Source: Clostridia bacterium (lineage in GTDB: Bacteria; Bacillota; Clostridia; Christensenellales; UBA1242). From it: 57,743 bases of DNA. The translations under genes were made by a program, and so were the position numbers. Each line of letters opens with the position of its first letter. The first letter of the stretch is position 1. The DNA lies in NCBI GenBank assembly GCA_900767835.1, contig CAAGAO010000003.1:1-57743 (forward strand), read 5' to 3'. This document shows, in pieces, positions 17,532 through 26,040 of this stretch. Under the pieces are notes generated by a model, which saw nothing but the letters and a program-made list of their open reading frames with translations, was not told the origin of the DNA and did no database searches.

Positions 17532-17795
17532 ATGAATAAAGATTTAAAAGAACAAATTATACTTAGTTCAATAATTGAAGATTTGAGAAAATTTGAACAC
17601 AAATATTTACATCAATGTCCATATTGTGATGAAGTTTTTGAATGGAATGATGTGGACTACAGCCCAGAAGAACAAGCATATACTTGTCCTTATTGCAAGA
17701 AAACTTTTGATGAAACAGAACTACAAAGTGTGAGTTTTATTGACTACATACAAGAGATGTTTTTAGCATACCAAAGGAGTAAAAGAAATGAGTAA
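17532..17795 (+). CDS. Zinc-ribbon protein, 87 residues
   Basis: Two CPYC knuckles about 28 residues apart (QCPYCDEVFEWND and YTCPYCKKTFDE) should bind one zinc ion, with helical flanks. The role may be nucleic-acid binding, but nothing in the sequence fixes it. The 3' end overlaps ardA by eight bases, so translation is coupled. The left-arm copy at 7284-7546 is frameshifted. Confidence 0.75.
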   Translation: MNKDLKEQIILSSIIEDLRKFEHKYLHQCPYCDEVFEWNDVDYSPEEQAYTCPYCKKTFDETELQSVSFIDYIQEMFLAYQRSKRNE

Positions 17796-18330
17796 AATTA
17801 GTATTGTTATTGGCTCTTGGGGTTCATATAACGAATGTAACGAAAGAGCTTTAGGAAGCAAATGGTTAGACCTAGAAGTTTTTGATAGTTACGAAGAAAT
17901 TGAACAAGAACTAACCAAAGAAGGTTTTGAACTTAATGGACTTGATGAAGAACTTTTTATACAAGACATCGAAGGAATTGACGCAAAAGATATGGACTGC
18001 GACTATATCCACCCTAAAGCTTTATTTGAATTATTAAGCGAAGCAGATGTTATTAGTAATGACTACAATTACGAAATAATGTCTGCTTTTTTAGAAGTTA
18101 GAAGTTTTAGCGACTTTGAAAACAGAGTTAAAAGTTGTGGCTCGAATTGGACTGATGACATCTACATTTACAAAAACACAGATTGGTATGATTTAGGCTA
18201 CAACTTTATGCACGAATGCTACCAAATACCAGAGTTTTTAGAAAACTATATTGACTATGAAAGATATGCAAATGACCTAAAATATGACGGTTTTGAAGAA
18301 TACAGCGAAGGAATTATTGAAATTAGATAA
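17788..18330 (+). CDS. ardA: ArdA-type antirestriction protein
   Basis: A 180-residue, strongly acidic protein. The N-terminus (IVIGSWGSYNECNERALGSKWLDL) and the following EIEQEL...FIQDIEG region fit the ArdA family. ArdA proteins mimic bent B-form DNA with their surface charge and block type I restriction enzymes, protecting incoming conjugative DNA. Length is close to the Tn916 homologue. It overlaps the zinc-ribbon gene upstream and is followed by more small acidic proteins in the same operon. Confidence 0.85.
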   Translation: MSKISIVIGSWGSYNECNERALGSKWLDLEVFDSYEEIEQELTKEGFELNGLDEELFIQDIEGIDAKDMDCDYIHPKALFELLSEADVISNDYNYEIMSAFLEVRSFSDFENRVKSCGSNWTDDIYIYKNTDWYDLGYNFMHECYQIPEFLENYIDYERYANDLKYDGFEEYSEGIIEIR

Positions 18331-18340
18331 GGAGAAAAAT

Positions 18341-18754
18341 ATGAATACAACTATTGAAGAAAGAAAACAAAAAGCTTTAGAAATAATGAAAAAATTAGAC
18401 ATTTACAAACCATACATTAAAGGGTTTGAAAAAGACAACGAAGTTTGCTACTTTGAAAGATTTGCTGGCTTTTGGGCTTGGCAAGATGAAGATTTAATGG
18501 CAAAAGTTAAAGAAATTGAAGAAAAATATAACTGCACTGTATATGCAATAACTCATGAATTTACTGAGTTTGGTGAATGCTACGATTTCTTACTTGTAAC
18601 TGATTACAAAGAAGAATGGAACGATTTAGTAACAAAATCACAAGGTGGTTTTTACGCATTTAGTTATGTTTGGAATAAAGAAGATGACTACTGCTCTGAA
18701 TTTGGCACTATTGCTATTCAAAGTTTTGGTGGTGGTATAAGGAGAATTGGATAA
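18341..18754 (+). CDS. Hypothetical mobile-element protein, 137 residues
   Basis: The ATG at 18341 follows AAGGAGAAA; the longer frame from 18284 lies inside ardA and is unlikely. The protein is acidic and has an aromatic-rich segment (FERFAGFWAWQDEDL) and YAITHEFTEFGECYDFLLVTDYKEEW. I do not recognise it. Size, acidity and position right after ardA make an anti-defence role possible, but unproven. The stop overlaps the next start. Confidence 0.7.
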   Translation: MNTTIEERKQKALEIMKKLDIYKPYIKGFEKDNEVCYFERFAGFWAWQDEDLMAKVKEIEEKYNCTVYAITHEFTEFGECYDFLLVTDYKEEWNDLVTKSQGGFYAFSYVWNKEDDYCSEFGTIAIQSFGGGIRRIG

Positions 18755-19047
18755 TGGAAAATACAACAGTTTATGAAATAATATTTGAATACTCCACAGA
18801 AGATTGTGCTGGCATTGACACATATATTTATGGCACAAGAGAAAAAGCATTGGAGAAATTAAAAGATTTAATTGAAACCGAAAAGGCATTTTACAAAAAC
18901 GAATACTCACACATAGACCAAGAAGAATTTGAGATTGACACAAATATTGATGATACAAACGCTTGTGAGTATTGGTGGAATATTCAATGCAAAGTTGATT
19001 GGTACTTACACACAAACATAGATTTAAGAATTAAGGAGATAAACTAG
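18754..19047 (+). CDS. Hypothetical mobile-element protein, 97 residues
   Basis: An acidic protein (many Glu/Asp, few Lys) with a YGTREKALEKLKDLIETEKAF helix and a WWNIQCKVDWYL C-terminal segment. The ATG overlaps the previous stop (ATAATG) with GGAG upstream. The family is unknown to me. It is coupled to neighbours on both sides. Confidence 0.7.
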   Translation: MENTTVYEIIFEYSTEDCAGIDTYIYGTREKALEKLKDLIETEKAFYKNEYSHIDQEEFEIDTNIDDTNACEYWWNIQCKVDWYLHTNIDLRIKEIN

Positions 19048-19298
19048 TGGAAAATCATAAATATGGTTACAAAATAAGTTACAAAGAGTTTGGCAAGCGA
19101 AAAGTGAAAATTTATCTAGTTATAAACACACTAGATGGTGCAATTTGGAGTATTCGCTGGTATCAAACTACTCCACAATTTGATAGAAAAGATAATCACG
19201 AAATTTCAAAGCCTTTTTGGTTTTTGGAAAAAGTGAAAAATATAAAAGAATACAATAAACTTTGGAAAGGTTGTCCGTTTAAAGATGACCTTTCTTAA
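19047..19298 (+). CDS. Hypothetical mobile-element protein, 83 residues (GTG start)
   Basis: The GTG at 19047 overlaps the previous TAG by one base and follows AAGGAGATAA. Unlike its neighbours it is basic, with a YKISYKEFGKRKVKIYLV beta-like start and several Trp residues (WSIRWYQT, KPFWFLEK). The family is not recognised. Confidence 0.65.
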   Translation: MENHKYGYKISYKEFGKRKVKIYLVINTLDGAIWSIRWYQTTPQFDRKDNHEISKPFWFLEKVKNIKEYNKLWKGCPFKDDLS

Positions 19299-19315
19299 TT
19301 TTTAAGGAGTAAAAA

Positions 19316-20008
19316 ATGATTGAATTAAACTTAACAACAAGTAATAAAGAGCAAGAAATAATAAAACGATACTTGCAAGAAAATGCTAGTGAAATACTAG
19401 CAGATAAAATCAACAATGGTGTAAAAATTGTTAAAGACAATGTAAATCTTATCAGCAAAAAAGACCTTAATGGCTTTATGAAATACGCTAGTAGCGAAGC
19501 AAGAAAACTTGCTGAAAAAGGTGCAAATTGTGCTTGTATAGAAGATAAAGTAGTATTTGGCTGGGCTATTCACTACTTTGAAGAAGATAGTATTGAAGGC
19601 ACTTTATACAACGAAGATGGCACAGAATATAAACCAGTTGCAAAGAAAACTGAAACGCCAAAAGTTGAAGTTAAACAACAACCGAAGAAACCTGAAAAAC
19701 AACAAACAACTTTGTTTGACTTATTCTCTACTATTGATAGCAATGGACCAACAAAGGAAGAAATTGAAGAGCCACCTATTGAATACGAAGTTGAAGAAAC
19801 TGTCAACAACATAGATGAGTTTAGTGAGCAAGAAATTGATGAAGAACTAGACAATGTTGCAAATGAGATTGTGAACGATAACAATGTTCAAATAAATACT
19901 CAAACTGGCGAGGTTTTAAGCGATATAAAAGCTGAAACTCAAACGATTGATAAAGATTATATGAAAATGCTTTACACCATTTTAGACGGCAAAATAACGA
20001 TTAAATAA
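19316..20008 (+). CDS. pcfK: PcfK-like protein
   Basis: A 230-residue protein. The first ~110 residues (EQEIIKRYLQENASEILADKI...CIEDKVVFGWAIHYFEEDSI) match the PcfK family of conjugative plasmids and related elements. The rest is a Lys/Glu-rich low-complexity linker containing a short TLFDLF motif, which resembles a clamp-binding peptide. Function is undetermined; it always travels with PcfJ, as here, ten bases upstream. Confidence 0.8.
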   Translation: MIELNLTTSNKEQEIIKRYLQENASEILADKINNGVKIVKDNVNLISKKDLNGFMKYASSEARKLAEKGANCACIEDKVVFGWAIHYFEEDSIEGTLYNEDGTEYKPVAKKTETPKVEVKQQPKKPEKQQTTLFDLFSTIDSNGPTKEEIEEPPIEYEVEETVNNIDEFSEQEIDEELDNVANEIVNDNNVQINTQTGEVLSDIKAETQTIDKDYMKMLYTILDGKITIK

Positions 20009-20017
20009 GGAGAAATT

Positions 20018-21337
20018 ATGATAGACATTGAAGATATTAAACCTATTTCAAGTAGAATGCTAAAACGCATTCAAAAGTTAGATGAAATAGCAAATCCTAA
20101 ACCTAATGGTAATACTAGATTTTACACTTACTTTACTAAATTCAAAAATGAGTTGTGCTCGGTTACTGTTGCAGTTAGAAATCATTACAAAAAATGGTAT
20201 TGCAAGCAAGTTGTTATTCATGGTATTCACTCAAAAAATGTACTACTTCAAGACATAGAACAAATTATGGGTTTTATAAAAGTTGGCTGGTTTAGAGATG
20301 GTATTTCAAAAGTTAAAAGTTGGCACGACTATGATTGGGGCTATAACGATGACAAATACTTTCAGATGCAAACTGCAACAATCGTGAACAAAGAATACAT
20401 TAGTAAACTCAAAGATTACAAATATTCAGCTATTGAGCAATATAAATACTGTGATATTTTTAAGTATTTACGATTATATGAACAATATCCAAAAGCTGAA
20501 CTTTTAGTAAAATGTGGACTCTCTAATATTGCAACTAGCAAACAAATTTTAAGACTTTGCAACAAAGATAAAAACTTTTGCAAATGGCTATTCAAAAACA
20601 AAGATGAGATAAGAAAAAATTACTATTACACAAGTTCAATAATTAGGGCTTTTAAGACAAATAAACCTATAAAAGTAATAGACAAAATTGAGTATTTTAA
20701 GAAAAATTACAATACTTACAAAAACGAATTAAAGTTTTTGGAAACAAATGAAATTGAAAAATTTATTGCTTATTTAACAAACCAAAACACTGATGTTTCT
20801 ACTTATATTGACTACAAACATGCTTGTGAATATTTGGGTTTAGATATGAACGAAGATAAAAACCGTTATCCACACGATTTTATTTATTGGCACGATATGA
20901 GAATTGACCAATATCACACTGCAAAAGCGTTGAAAGATAAACAAGAAAAACAAGAACTATACAACAAATTTGAAATTGTAGCAAACAAATATTTAGGGCT
21001 TCAACGAAACCTAAAAGATAACTTTATTGTAATAATAGCGAAATCACCTAGTGAATTAATACACGAAGGTGATTTTTTACATCACTGCGTTGGTAGAATG
21101 AACTATGACCAAAAATTCGCACGAGAAGAAAGTTTAATATTCTTTGTAAGAAACAAAAATAGCGTTGAAACACCATTTGTAACACTTGAATACTCACTTT
21201 CTAATCACAAAATATTGCAATGTTATGCCGACCACGATACTAAACCAGAAGATAATGTTTTAGACTTTGTAAACAAAGTTTGGCTACCATACGCAAATAG
21301 AAAATTGAGAAAAATACACACTGGAATGTGTGCATAA
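20018..21337 (+). CDS. pcfJ: PcfJ-like protein
   Basis: A 439-residue protein with the PcfJ signature near residue 350: EGDFLHHCVGRMNYDQKFA followed by ESLIFFVRNKN and FVTLEYSL. PcfJ homologues occur on Enterococcus pCF10-type plasmids and many Bacillota mobile elements and phages; their biochemical role is not established. The N-terminal two-thirds are helical and basic. The ATG follows AAGGAGAAATT. The gene pair marks the operon as accessory DNA, not host backbone. Confidence 0.85.
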   Translation: MIDIEDIKPISSRMLKRIQKLDEIANPKPNGNTRFYTYFTKFKNELCSVTVAVRNHYKKWYCKQVVIHGIHSKNVLLQDIEQIMGFIKVGWFRDGISKVKSWHDYDWGYNDDKYFQMQTATIVNKEYISKLKDYKYSAIEQYKYCDIFKYLRLYEQYPKAELLVKCGLSNIATSKQILRLCNKDKNFCKWLFKNKDEIRKNYYYTSSIIRAFKTNKPIKVIDKIEYFKKNYNTYKNELKFLETNEIEKFIAYLTNQNTDVSTYIDYKHACEYLGLDMNEDKNRYPHDFIYWHDMRIDQYHTAKALKDKQEKQELYNKFEIVANKYLGLQRNLKDNFIVIIAKSPSELIHEGDFLHHCVGRMNYDQKFAREESLIFFVRNKNSVETPFVTLEYSLSNHKILQCYADHDTKPEDNVLDFVNKVWLPYANRKLRKIHTGMCA

Positions 21338-21352
21338 AAAGGATAAAAAATT

Positions 21353-21637
21353 ATGAATTATTTTAGAATTACAGCATACAACAAAGAAGAAGATTTTAGT
21401 TGCATATTGGAATCAAACGGAATGTTTGAAAAACTATGGCAATTTAGTAGTTATTTAGTAAACAAAGGTTTCAACATAATAGATGCTAGCAAACTAGAAA
21501 ACATAACTGACACAAATATTGAACCAGCAAATGAAGATACCGACCATATAATCTTACGAGCAACACAAGATGGCAAAGTTGAACCAAACAACAACACCAT
21601 TCAAGTTGCTGATAAATACTATACAATCAATAAATAA
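21353..21637 (+). CDS. Hypothetical protein, 94 residues
   Basis: Last gene of the mobile operon, 15 bases after pcfJ with a weak AAAGGATAA site. Acidic, with a plausible alpha/beta pattern (YFRITAYNKEEDFSCILESN). No recognisable domain. A terminator follows immediately. Confidence 0.65.
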   Translation: MNYFRITAYNKEEDFSCILESNGMFEKLWQFSSYLVNKGFNIIDASKLENITDTNIEPANEDTDHIILRATQDGKVEPNNNTIQVADKYYTINK

Positions 21638-21640
21638 AAC

Positions 21641-21666
21641 AAGCCGGGAGCAAAAACTCTCGGCTT
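21641..21666 (+). terminator. Terminator of the pcfJ operon
   Basis: AAGCCGGGAG pairs with CTCTCGGCTT (one G-T) around a 6-nt loop; ATTTTGTT follows. It lies three bases past the stop of the last operon gene. Confidence 0.8.
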
Positions 21667-21675
21667 ATTTTGTTC

Positions 21676-22515
21676 TTATTTATCTTCATCTTTTTTAACA
21701 TCTAATAGTTTTTTATTGGTTGCATTTGCTGGGGAAATAATGCTTTGACCAAGTTGTTCTTCATATTCTTTTCTTGCATTTTTGGCAATAGTTCCACCAC
21801 GCTTTGCGATTTGTTTGCTTTCATTAAAAGTTTTTGGGTTTTCATTCTTAGATAAACCAGTTGTTGTAACTTCGGCAAGCATATTAAGGACAAGCTCAAT
21901 ATTTGTCATGTTATCACGCAAATTTTCTTTTTTAAGTCCTTTAAGTTTTTTGTATTCTTGAATACTCATACCAGACCATGCTTTTGTCATTTCATTGGTG
22001 AGAATTGCATAGTCTTTTTCTTGTGTTATGCCTTTATCTTGCCATTCAGCAGTTAGTTCCTTACGCATTTTAATTGTCATCATTCGTTGAGTTATCCATT
22101 CTTCTGAATAACCTTTATCACGATAGGTGGCAATAGCTCTATCTATTGCTTTTTGTGGGTCTGCAATTTCATCAAGTCTTTCACTACCAACTTGTGCAAG
22201 CCACATTTTAAAAGGTTCAGCCTTTTTGCTTGGAATTGATTGGACAAGACGCAAAACACCTTTTGTGTTCAAAACATCTGTTTTATAATTTTTGCCATCA
22301 CTAGAAGGCAATTTCAGTTGGTAACAAAATGATACCAACTCGCTTCCTTCGTTTTTGAGTCTGCCTTTCAATACTTTCCAATATTTTCTAGCATTATCAT
22401 AATCTTTGTCAGTTAAAATACCAACAATATCTACAACAGAAAAATACCAATCTTCTTCTTGTTCATTCCACTGTGTCCTAATTTTTTTATCTTCAAAAAC
22501 TTTTATGTTAGACAT
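21676..22515 (-). CDS. BRO-N / DinD-type protein
   Basis: A 279-residue protein. The N-terminal ~110 residues (IRTQWNEQEEDWYFSVVDIVGIL...YWKVLKGRL) form a BRO-N-type domain as in phage antirepressors. The remainder (AIDRAIATYRDKGYSEEWITQRM, TKAWSGMSIQEYKKLKGL) resembles DNA-damage-inducible protein D. Such proteins are common on phages and mobile elements and may bind DNA in regulation. It is convergent with the pcfJ operon and has its own RBS (TAGGAGA). Confidence 0.75.
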   Translation of the reverse strand: MSNIKVFEDKKIRTQWNEQEEDWYFSVVDIVGILTDKDYDNARKYWKVLKGRLKNEGSELVSFCYQLKLPSSDGKNYKTDVLNTKGVLRLVQSIPSKKAEPFKMWLAQVGSERLDEIADPQKAIDRAIATYRDKGYSEEWITQRMMTIKMRKELTAEWQDKGITQEKDYAILTNEMTKAWSGMSIQEYKKLKGLKKENLRDNMTNIELVLNMLAEVTTTGLSKNENPKTFNESKQIAKRGGTIAKNARKEYEEQLGQSIISPANATNKKLLDVKKDEDK

Positions 22516-22568
22516 AATTTTCTCCTATAAATTAATTATATCATAAAGTAGAGTGGTTTGTATCAAAT

Positions 22569-22814
22569 TTAATCATAAATATCTAATTCATCACTAACAA
22601 ATAATGGATCGTCAAAAAATTCAGCTGGTGTCATATCCAAACCTTTAATTATTTGCATAACAGTTCTCAAATTCACACTTTTATTTCTTTCACCCATTAA
22701 AGTTTTCATGGTGTTATGTGGCATCGCAATATTCTTTTCTAATCTATATTGAGACATATTTTTCTCTCTTAAAATGTTACTGATTCTCAAAGCAACAGCT
22801 GTACTTAGTTTCAT
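22569..22814 (-). CDS. XRE-family repressor
   Basis: An 81-residue helix-turn-helix protein. The HTH spans residues ~10-60 (RISNILREKNMSQYRLEKNI, PHNTMKTLMGE). I chose the ATG at 22814, which follows GAGGG by six bases; the longer frame to 22853 starts inside a palindromic operator-like site. It is divergent from the SLOG-fold gene. Two similar palindromes in the intergenic region suggest it regulates itself and that gene. Confidence 0.8.
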   Translation of the reverse strand: MKLSTAVALRISNILREKNMSQYRLEKNIAMPHNTMKTLMGERNKSVNLRTVMQIIKGLDMTPAEFFDDPLFVSDELDIYD

Positions 22815-22833
22815 AATTACCCTCAATTTTGAT

Positions 22834-22853
22834 ATGGTTATTTTTACAACCAT
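22834..22853. promoter_or_regulatory. Operator-like imperfect palindrome
   Basis: ATGGTTATTTTTACAACCAT keeps the ATGGTT...AACCAT arms of the perfect site at 22933. It lies just upstream of the XRE gene start, where a repressor would block it. Confidence 0.5.
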
Positions 22854-22904
22854 ATTTTATCAAAGATAATTTTTGACATAAGGACATAATCACAACCCTA
22901 ACAT

Positions 22905-22952
22905 TTGTAAAAATCCTACATTTTATGGTATTATGGTTGTATATACAACCAT
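22905..22952 (+). promoter_or_regulatory. Promoter with overlapping 20-bp palindromic operator
   Basis: TTGTAA (22905-22910), an 18-bp spacer and TATTAT (22929-22934) form a plausible promoter for the SLOG-fold gene. A perfect palindrome ATGGTTGTATATACAACCAT (22933-22952) overlaps its -10 element and start region. Binding by the neighbouring XRE protein is the simplest explanation. Confidence 0.65.
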
Positions 22953-22967
22953 ATATGAAGATTGATT

Positions 22968-23459
22968 ATGAGAGTTTGTTTTATTGGGCATAGAGATATA
23001 TTTGAGAATATTAGAGAAAGACTAAAAGAAACCGTTGAAAATGAAATTAAAAATGGTGCTGACTTTTTCACAATGGGAACACATGGCGATTTTGATAGAA
23101 TGGCACTTGGTGTTTGTAGAGAATTGAGAAAAACTTACAAAAATATTACGATAGAAGTCGTAATAACAAGTTTTAAGTCAATAGAGCCAATAGTTGACCA
23201 CGATGAAATCTTTGGCGATGAAAAGTATTATCCATACGCAGATGTTCAAACAACAATGTACAACATTGAAGAAGAACACTACAAAAGGCAAATTATCGCC
23301 AGCAACAAACAGATGGTGGACTCTTGCGACACTCTTATTTGTTATGTAAACAAAAAGCATAACCCAAGTGGTGCTAAAACCACAATGAATTATGCTAAAA
23401 GAAAAGGGTTGAAGATAATAAATCTCAGAATTAATCATATAGAAACGAAGCATAACTGA
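22968..23459 (+). CDS. SLOG-fold (DUF1273/YpsA-like) protein
   Basis: A 163-residue Rossmann-like protein. It begins VCFIGHRD, contains TMGTHGDFDRMALGV in the nucleotide-binding position, and ends with DTLICYVNKKHNPSGAKTTM...A.RKGLKIINL, all typical of the SLOG superfamily. SLOG proteins bind nucleotides or their derivatives, and some act as sensors in defence systems such as Thoeris-like loci. It stands alone with a divergent XRE repressor. The ATG at 22968 is preferred over an in-frame TTG at 22962. Confidence 0.75.
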   Translation: MRVCFIGHRDIFENIRERLKETVENEIKNGADFFTMGTHGDFDRMALGVCRELRKTYKNITIEVVITSFKSIEPIVDHDEIFGDEKYYPYADVQTTMYNIEEEHYKRQIIASNKQMVDSCDTLICYVNKKHNPSGAKTTMNYAKRKGLKIINLRINHIETKHN

Positions 23460-23534
23460 AAAGAGTATTTGTAGGGTTTATTACATAAAACTTAAATTAA
23501 TTTTTAAAACATCTGGCGTTTTGGCGTTTTTTTG

Positions 23535-23563
23535 TTGATTTATGATTTTTTTTATGTTATAAT
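23535..23563 (+). promoter_or_regulatory. Promoter of the restriction-modification operon
   Basis: TTGATT (23535-23540), a 17-bp spacer and a perfect TATAAT (23558-23563) stand 27 bases before the ribbon-helix-helix gene. Confidence 0.75.
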
Positions 23564-23590
23564 CTTTTTAATGATAATTGAGGTGAAACA

Positions 23591-23734
23591 ATGAAAGATG
23601 TGAGAATAAGTATTAGATTGTCAGAAGATGAACACACAAAATTAAAAGTGTTTGCTGCAAGACAAAAAAAATCTATACAGGATATAATGTTGGAATATGT
23701 GAAAAACTTGATTAAGGAGGGTAAAAATGACTAA
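23591..23734 (+). CDS. Ribbon-helix-helix protein, 47 residues
   Basis: A short gene with GAGGTG upstream of ATG. The product begins MKDVRISIRLSEDEHTKL, a beta-strand then helix, and continues KVFAARQKKSIQDIMLEYVK, the standard Arc/CopG ribbon-helix-helix layout. It overlaps the first methyltransferase gene by eight bases. The position resembles that of a controller protein of a restriction-modification system, but a plain RHH regulator or antitoxin-like relic is also possible. Confidence 0.75.
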   Translation: MKDVRISIRLSEDEHTKLKVFAARQKKSIQDIMLEYVKNLIKEGKND

Positions 23735-24884
23735 AAAAATAAATGCTTTATCATTATTCGCAAATGTTGGTATTGCTGAGACATATTTAAAAGATATTGG
23801 AATTGATGTTGTATGTGCGAATGAGATAGATGAACAAAGAGTTAAATTTTATAAACATTTATATCCTAATACAGATGTGATTATTGGAGATATAACAAAG
23901 CAAGATATAAAACAAGATATTATAAGTAAGTCAAAACAATATAATATAGATTTGATTATGGCAACTCCACCCTGTCAAGGAATGAGTACTGCAGGAAAAC
24001 AAGATAAAAATGATATTAGAAATACTTTAATTTGTCATGCTGTTGAAATTATAAAAGAATTAAAGCCTAAATATATTTTTCTAGAAAATGTTCCTGAACA
24101 ATTGACAACATCAATAAAATACAATGGGAAAAAAATAAAAATTCCAGATTACTTGAAGAAAGAATTAGGAAAAGATTATCACTTTAATAAAGAATTCGTT
24201 ATAAACGCATGTGATTATGGTGTCCCACAGTTAAGGGAACGAGCTATTATTTTACTTGTTAGAAATGATATAAAAAAAGAATGGAACTTTCCAGAGAAAG
24301 AAAAACATATTATCACATTACAAGAAGCTATTGGAGAGTTGCCCCAATTAGATCCTGAAGTTTCAGATGTATCTTACAAAGAATTAATAACCCTTTTCCC
24401 ACAATATGAAGAAAAGAAGAAGGAGGCATTAAAAATATCTAAATGGTTTTATCCGCCAAAACATGTTTATCGTCAAGTATATGCTATGATGCATACACCA
24501 AGTGGAATGACGGCTTTTGATAATATAGATGAGTTCAAACCAAAGAAAAAAGACGGATCTTTTACAAAAGGGTTTAAAAATACTTATAAGCGACAATGCT
24601 GGGATAAACCTGCCTTTACAGTAACAATGTTTAATAGAACAATAGGCTCACAAAACAATGTTCATCCAGGCAGATATATTGGAAAAGATAAAAATGGATT
24701 TGATTTGTACTCAGATGCGAGAGTGTTAACGATATATGAATTAATGATAATTTCATCATTACCTAAAAACTGGAATATTCCGGAATGGGCATCAGATCAT
24801 TTTGTTAGACAAGTTATAGGAGAAGGAATACCACCATTGTTAGTTATGAAAATAATGAAGGAGTTAGTAAAAATAAATGATTAA
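23727..24884 (+). CDS. C5-cytosine DNA methyltransferase 1
   Basis: A 385-residue enzyme. Motif I is a variant SLFANVGIAETYL, motif IV is TPPCQGMS with the catalytic Cys83, motif VI is FLENVPEQL, and motif VIII is DYGVPQLRERAI. It transfers a methyl group from SAM to cytosine C5. It is ~50% similar by eye to the next gene and overlaps it by eight bases. Two tandem C5 enzymes next to one endonuclease suggest an asymmetric target whose two strands need separate methylases. The AAGGAGGG site is strong. Confidence 0.9.
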   Translation: MTKKINALSLFANVGIAETYLKDIGIDVVCANEIDEQRVKFYKHLYPNTDVIIGDITKQDIKQDIISKSKQYNIDLIMATPPCQGMSTAGKQDKNDIRNTLICHAVEIIKELKPKYIFLENVPEQLTTSIKYNGKKIKIPDYLKKELGKDYHFNKEFVINACDYGVPQLRERAIILLVRNDIKKEWNFPEKEKHIITLQEAIGELPQLDPEVSDVSYKELITLFPQYEEKKKEALKISKWFYPPKHVYRQVYAMMHTPSGMTAFDNIDEFKPKKKDGSFTKGFKNTYKRQCWDKPAFTVTMFNRTIGSQNNVHPGRYIGKDKNGFDLYSDARVLTIYELMIISSLPKNWNIPEWASDHFVRQVIGEGIPPLLVMKIMKELVKIND

Positions 24885-26031
24885 GTATTTTAATGCAGTT
24901 TCCTTATTTGCGAATGTAGGCGTTGCCGAAACTTATTTAGAAAATTCAGGCATAAATGTTGCTGTAGCAAATGAAATAGATGAAAAAAGAGCTAATTTCT
25001 ATAAACATTTGTATCCAAAAACTCAAATGATAGTCGGAGATATAACAAAAGACGATGTTCAAAAATTAGTAATAGAAAAATGCAAAGAAAACCATGTTGA
25101 TTTTTTAATGGCAACCCCACCTTGTCAAGGTATGAGTTTGGCAGGAAAAATGGACCCCTTAGACCAAAGAAATCAATTAATTTATTATGCAATTAAAATA
25201 ATTCTGGAATTAAAGCCTAAATATGTTTTTCTGGAAAATGTGCCCCAATTATTAAAAACTAAGATTAAAGTTAATAATGAAACTATGTTGATTCCAGAAT
25301 ATATTCACAAGCAACTAGATAATTATTATTATTTTGCAGATCAAAACATCGTCAGTGCTAAAGATTACGATGTCCCACAGATGAGAAAAAGAAATATTTT
25401 TTTACTTTCTAGAAAGGACATGGATTACATTTGGCAAATACCAAAGCCTAAAAAAGTTATTACACTGAAAGAAGCTATTTATGACTTACCATCTGTTGAT
25501 CCTTTATTAAAAGAGGGATATGATGAAACAATTAAATTATTTCCAGAATACGAGAAAAAGAGATTGTTGGCATTAAATGTTTCAAAATATCATAAACCAC
25601 CAAAACATGCTAAAAAACATGTAATCGCAATGATGCATACACCAAGTGGAATGACGGCTTTTGATAATGAGATATTTTATCCTAAGAAAGACAATGGTGA
25701 GCGTGTTAATGGTCATTATAATACTTACAGAAGATTATCATGGGATAAACCATGTAGAACTATAACACAAAATAGTGGTGTAATTTCATCATTATGTTGT
25801 GTTCATCCTGGAAAAGAATATATAAATGATAATGGTGAGGTTCTATATTCTGATCCTAGGTGTTTGACATTATATGAATTATTTATAGTTTCATCTTTGC
25901 CAAAAGATTGGAATGTTCCCGAATGGGCAGATGATAAATTGATTAGAGAAGTGATTGGCGAAGGAATACCTCCAATGCTAGTGAAAAATATTGTAGATAA
26001 TTTAATTAAAAATACAAAAAAGAGCAATTGA
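24877..26031 (+). CDS. C5-cytosine DNA methyltransferase 2
   Basis: A 384-residue paralogue of methyltransferase 1 with the same motif set: SLFANVGVAETYL (I), TPPCQGMSLAG with Cys83 (IV), FLENVPQLL (VI), DYDVPQMRKRNIF (VIII). The regions differ mainly in the target-recognition part between motifs VIII and IX, although both share MMHTPSGMTAFDN. It ends 10 bases before the convergent endonuclease gene, with a shared bidirectional terminator. Confidence 0.9.
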   Translation: MIKYFNAVSLFANVGVAETYLENSGINVAVANEIDEKRANFYKHLYPKTQMIVGDITKDDVQKLVIEKCKENHVDFLMATPPCQGMSLAGKMDPLDQRNQLIYYAIKIILELKPKYVFLENVPQLLKTKIKVNNETMLIPEYIHKQLDNYYYFADQNIVSAKDYDVPQMRKRNIFLLSRKDMDYIWQIPKPKKVITLKEAIYDLPSVDPLLKEGYDETIKLFPEYEKKRLLALNVSKYHKPPKHAKKHVIAMMHTPSGMTAFDNEIFYPKKDNGERVNGHYNTYRRLSWDKPCRTITQNSGVISSLCCVHPGKEYINDNGEVLYSDPRCLTLYELFIVSSLPKDWNVPEWADDKLIREVIGEGIPPMLVKNIVDNLIKNTKKSN

Positions 26032-26040
26032 TGCTCTTTT
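26018..26040. terminator. Bidirectional terminator between methylase and endonuclease
   Basis: A perfect 9-bp stem AAAAGAGCA/TGCTCTTTT with loop ATTGA; A and T runs on both sides serve both converging genes. Confidence 0.8.

Larger units (their letters stand above)
17041..17795 (+). repeat. Right arm of the inverted duplication
   Basis: This is the intact counterpart of 7284-8038 in opposite orientation. It begins with AATATTGCTTAAACAATT and continues with a terminator hairpin, a GCC/GGC-containing leader, AGGAGGTTT, the 87-residue gene and the zinc-ribbon gene. Here both genes are open, and the operon continues into ardA. Confidence 0.75.
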
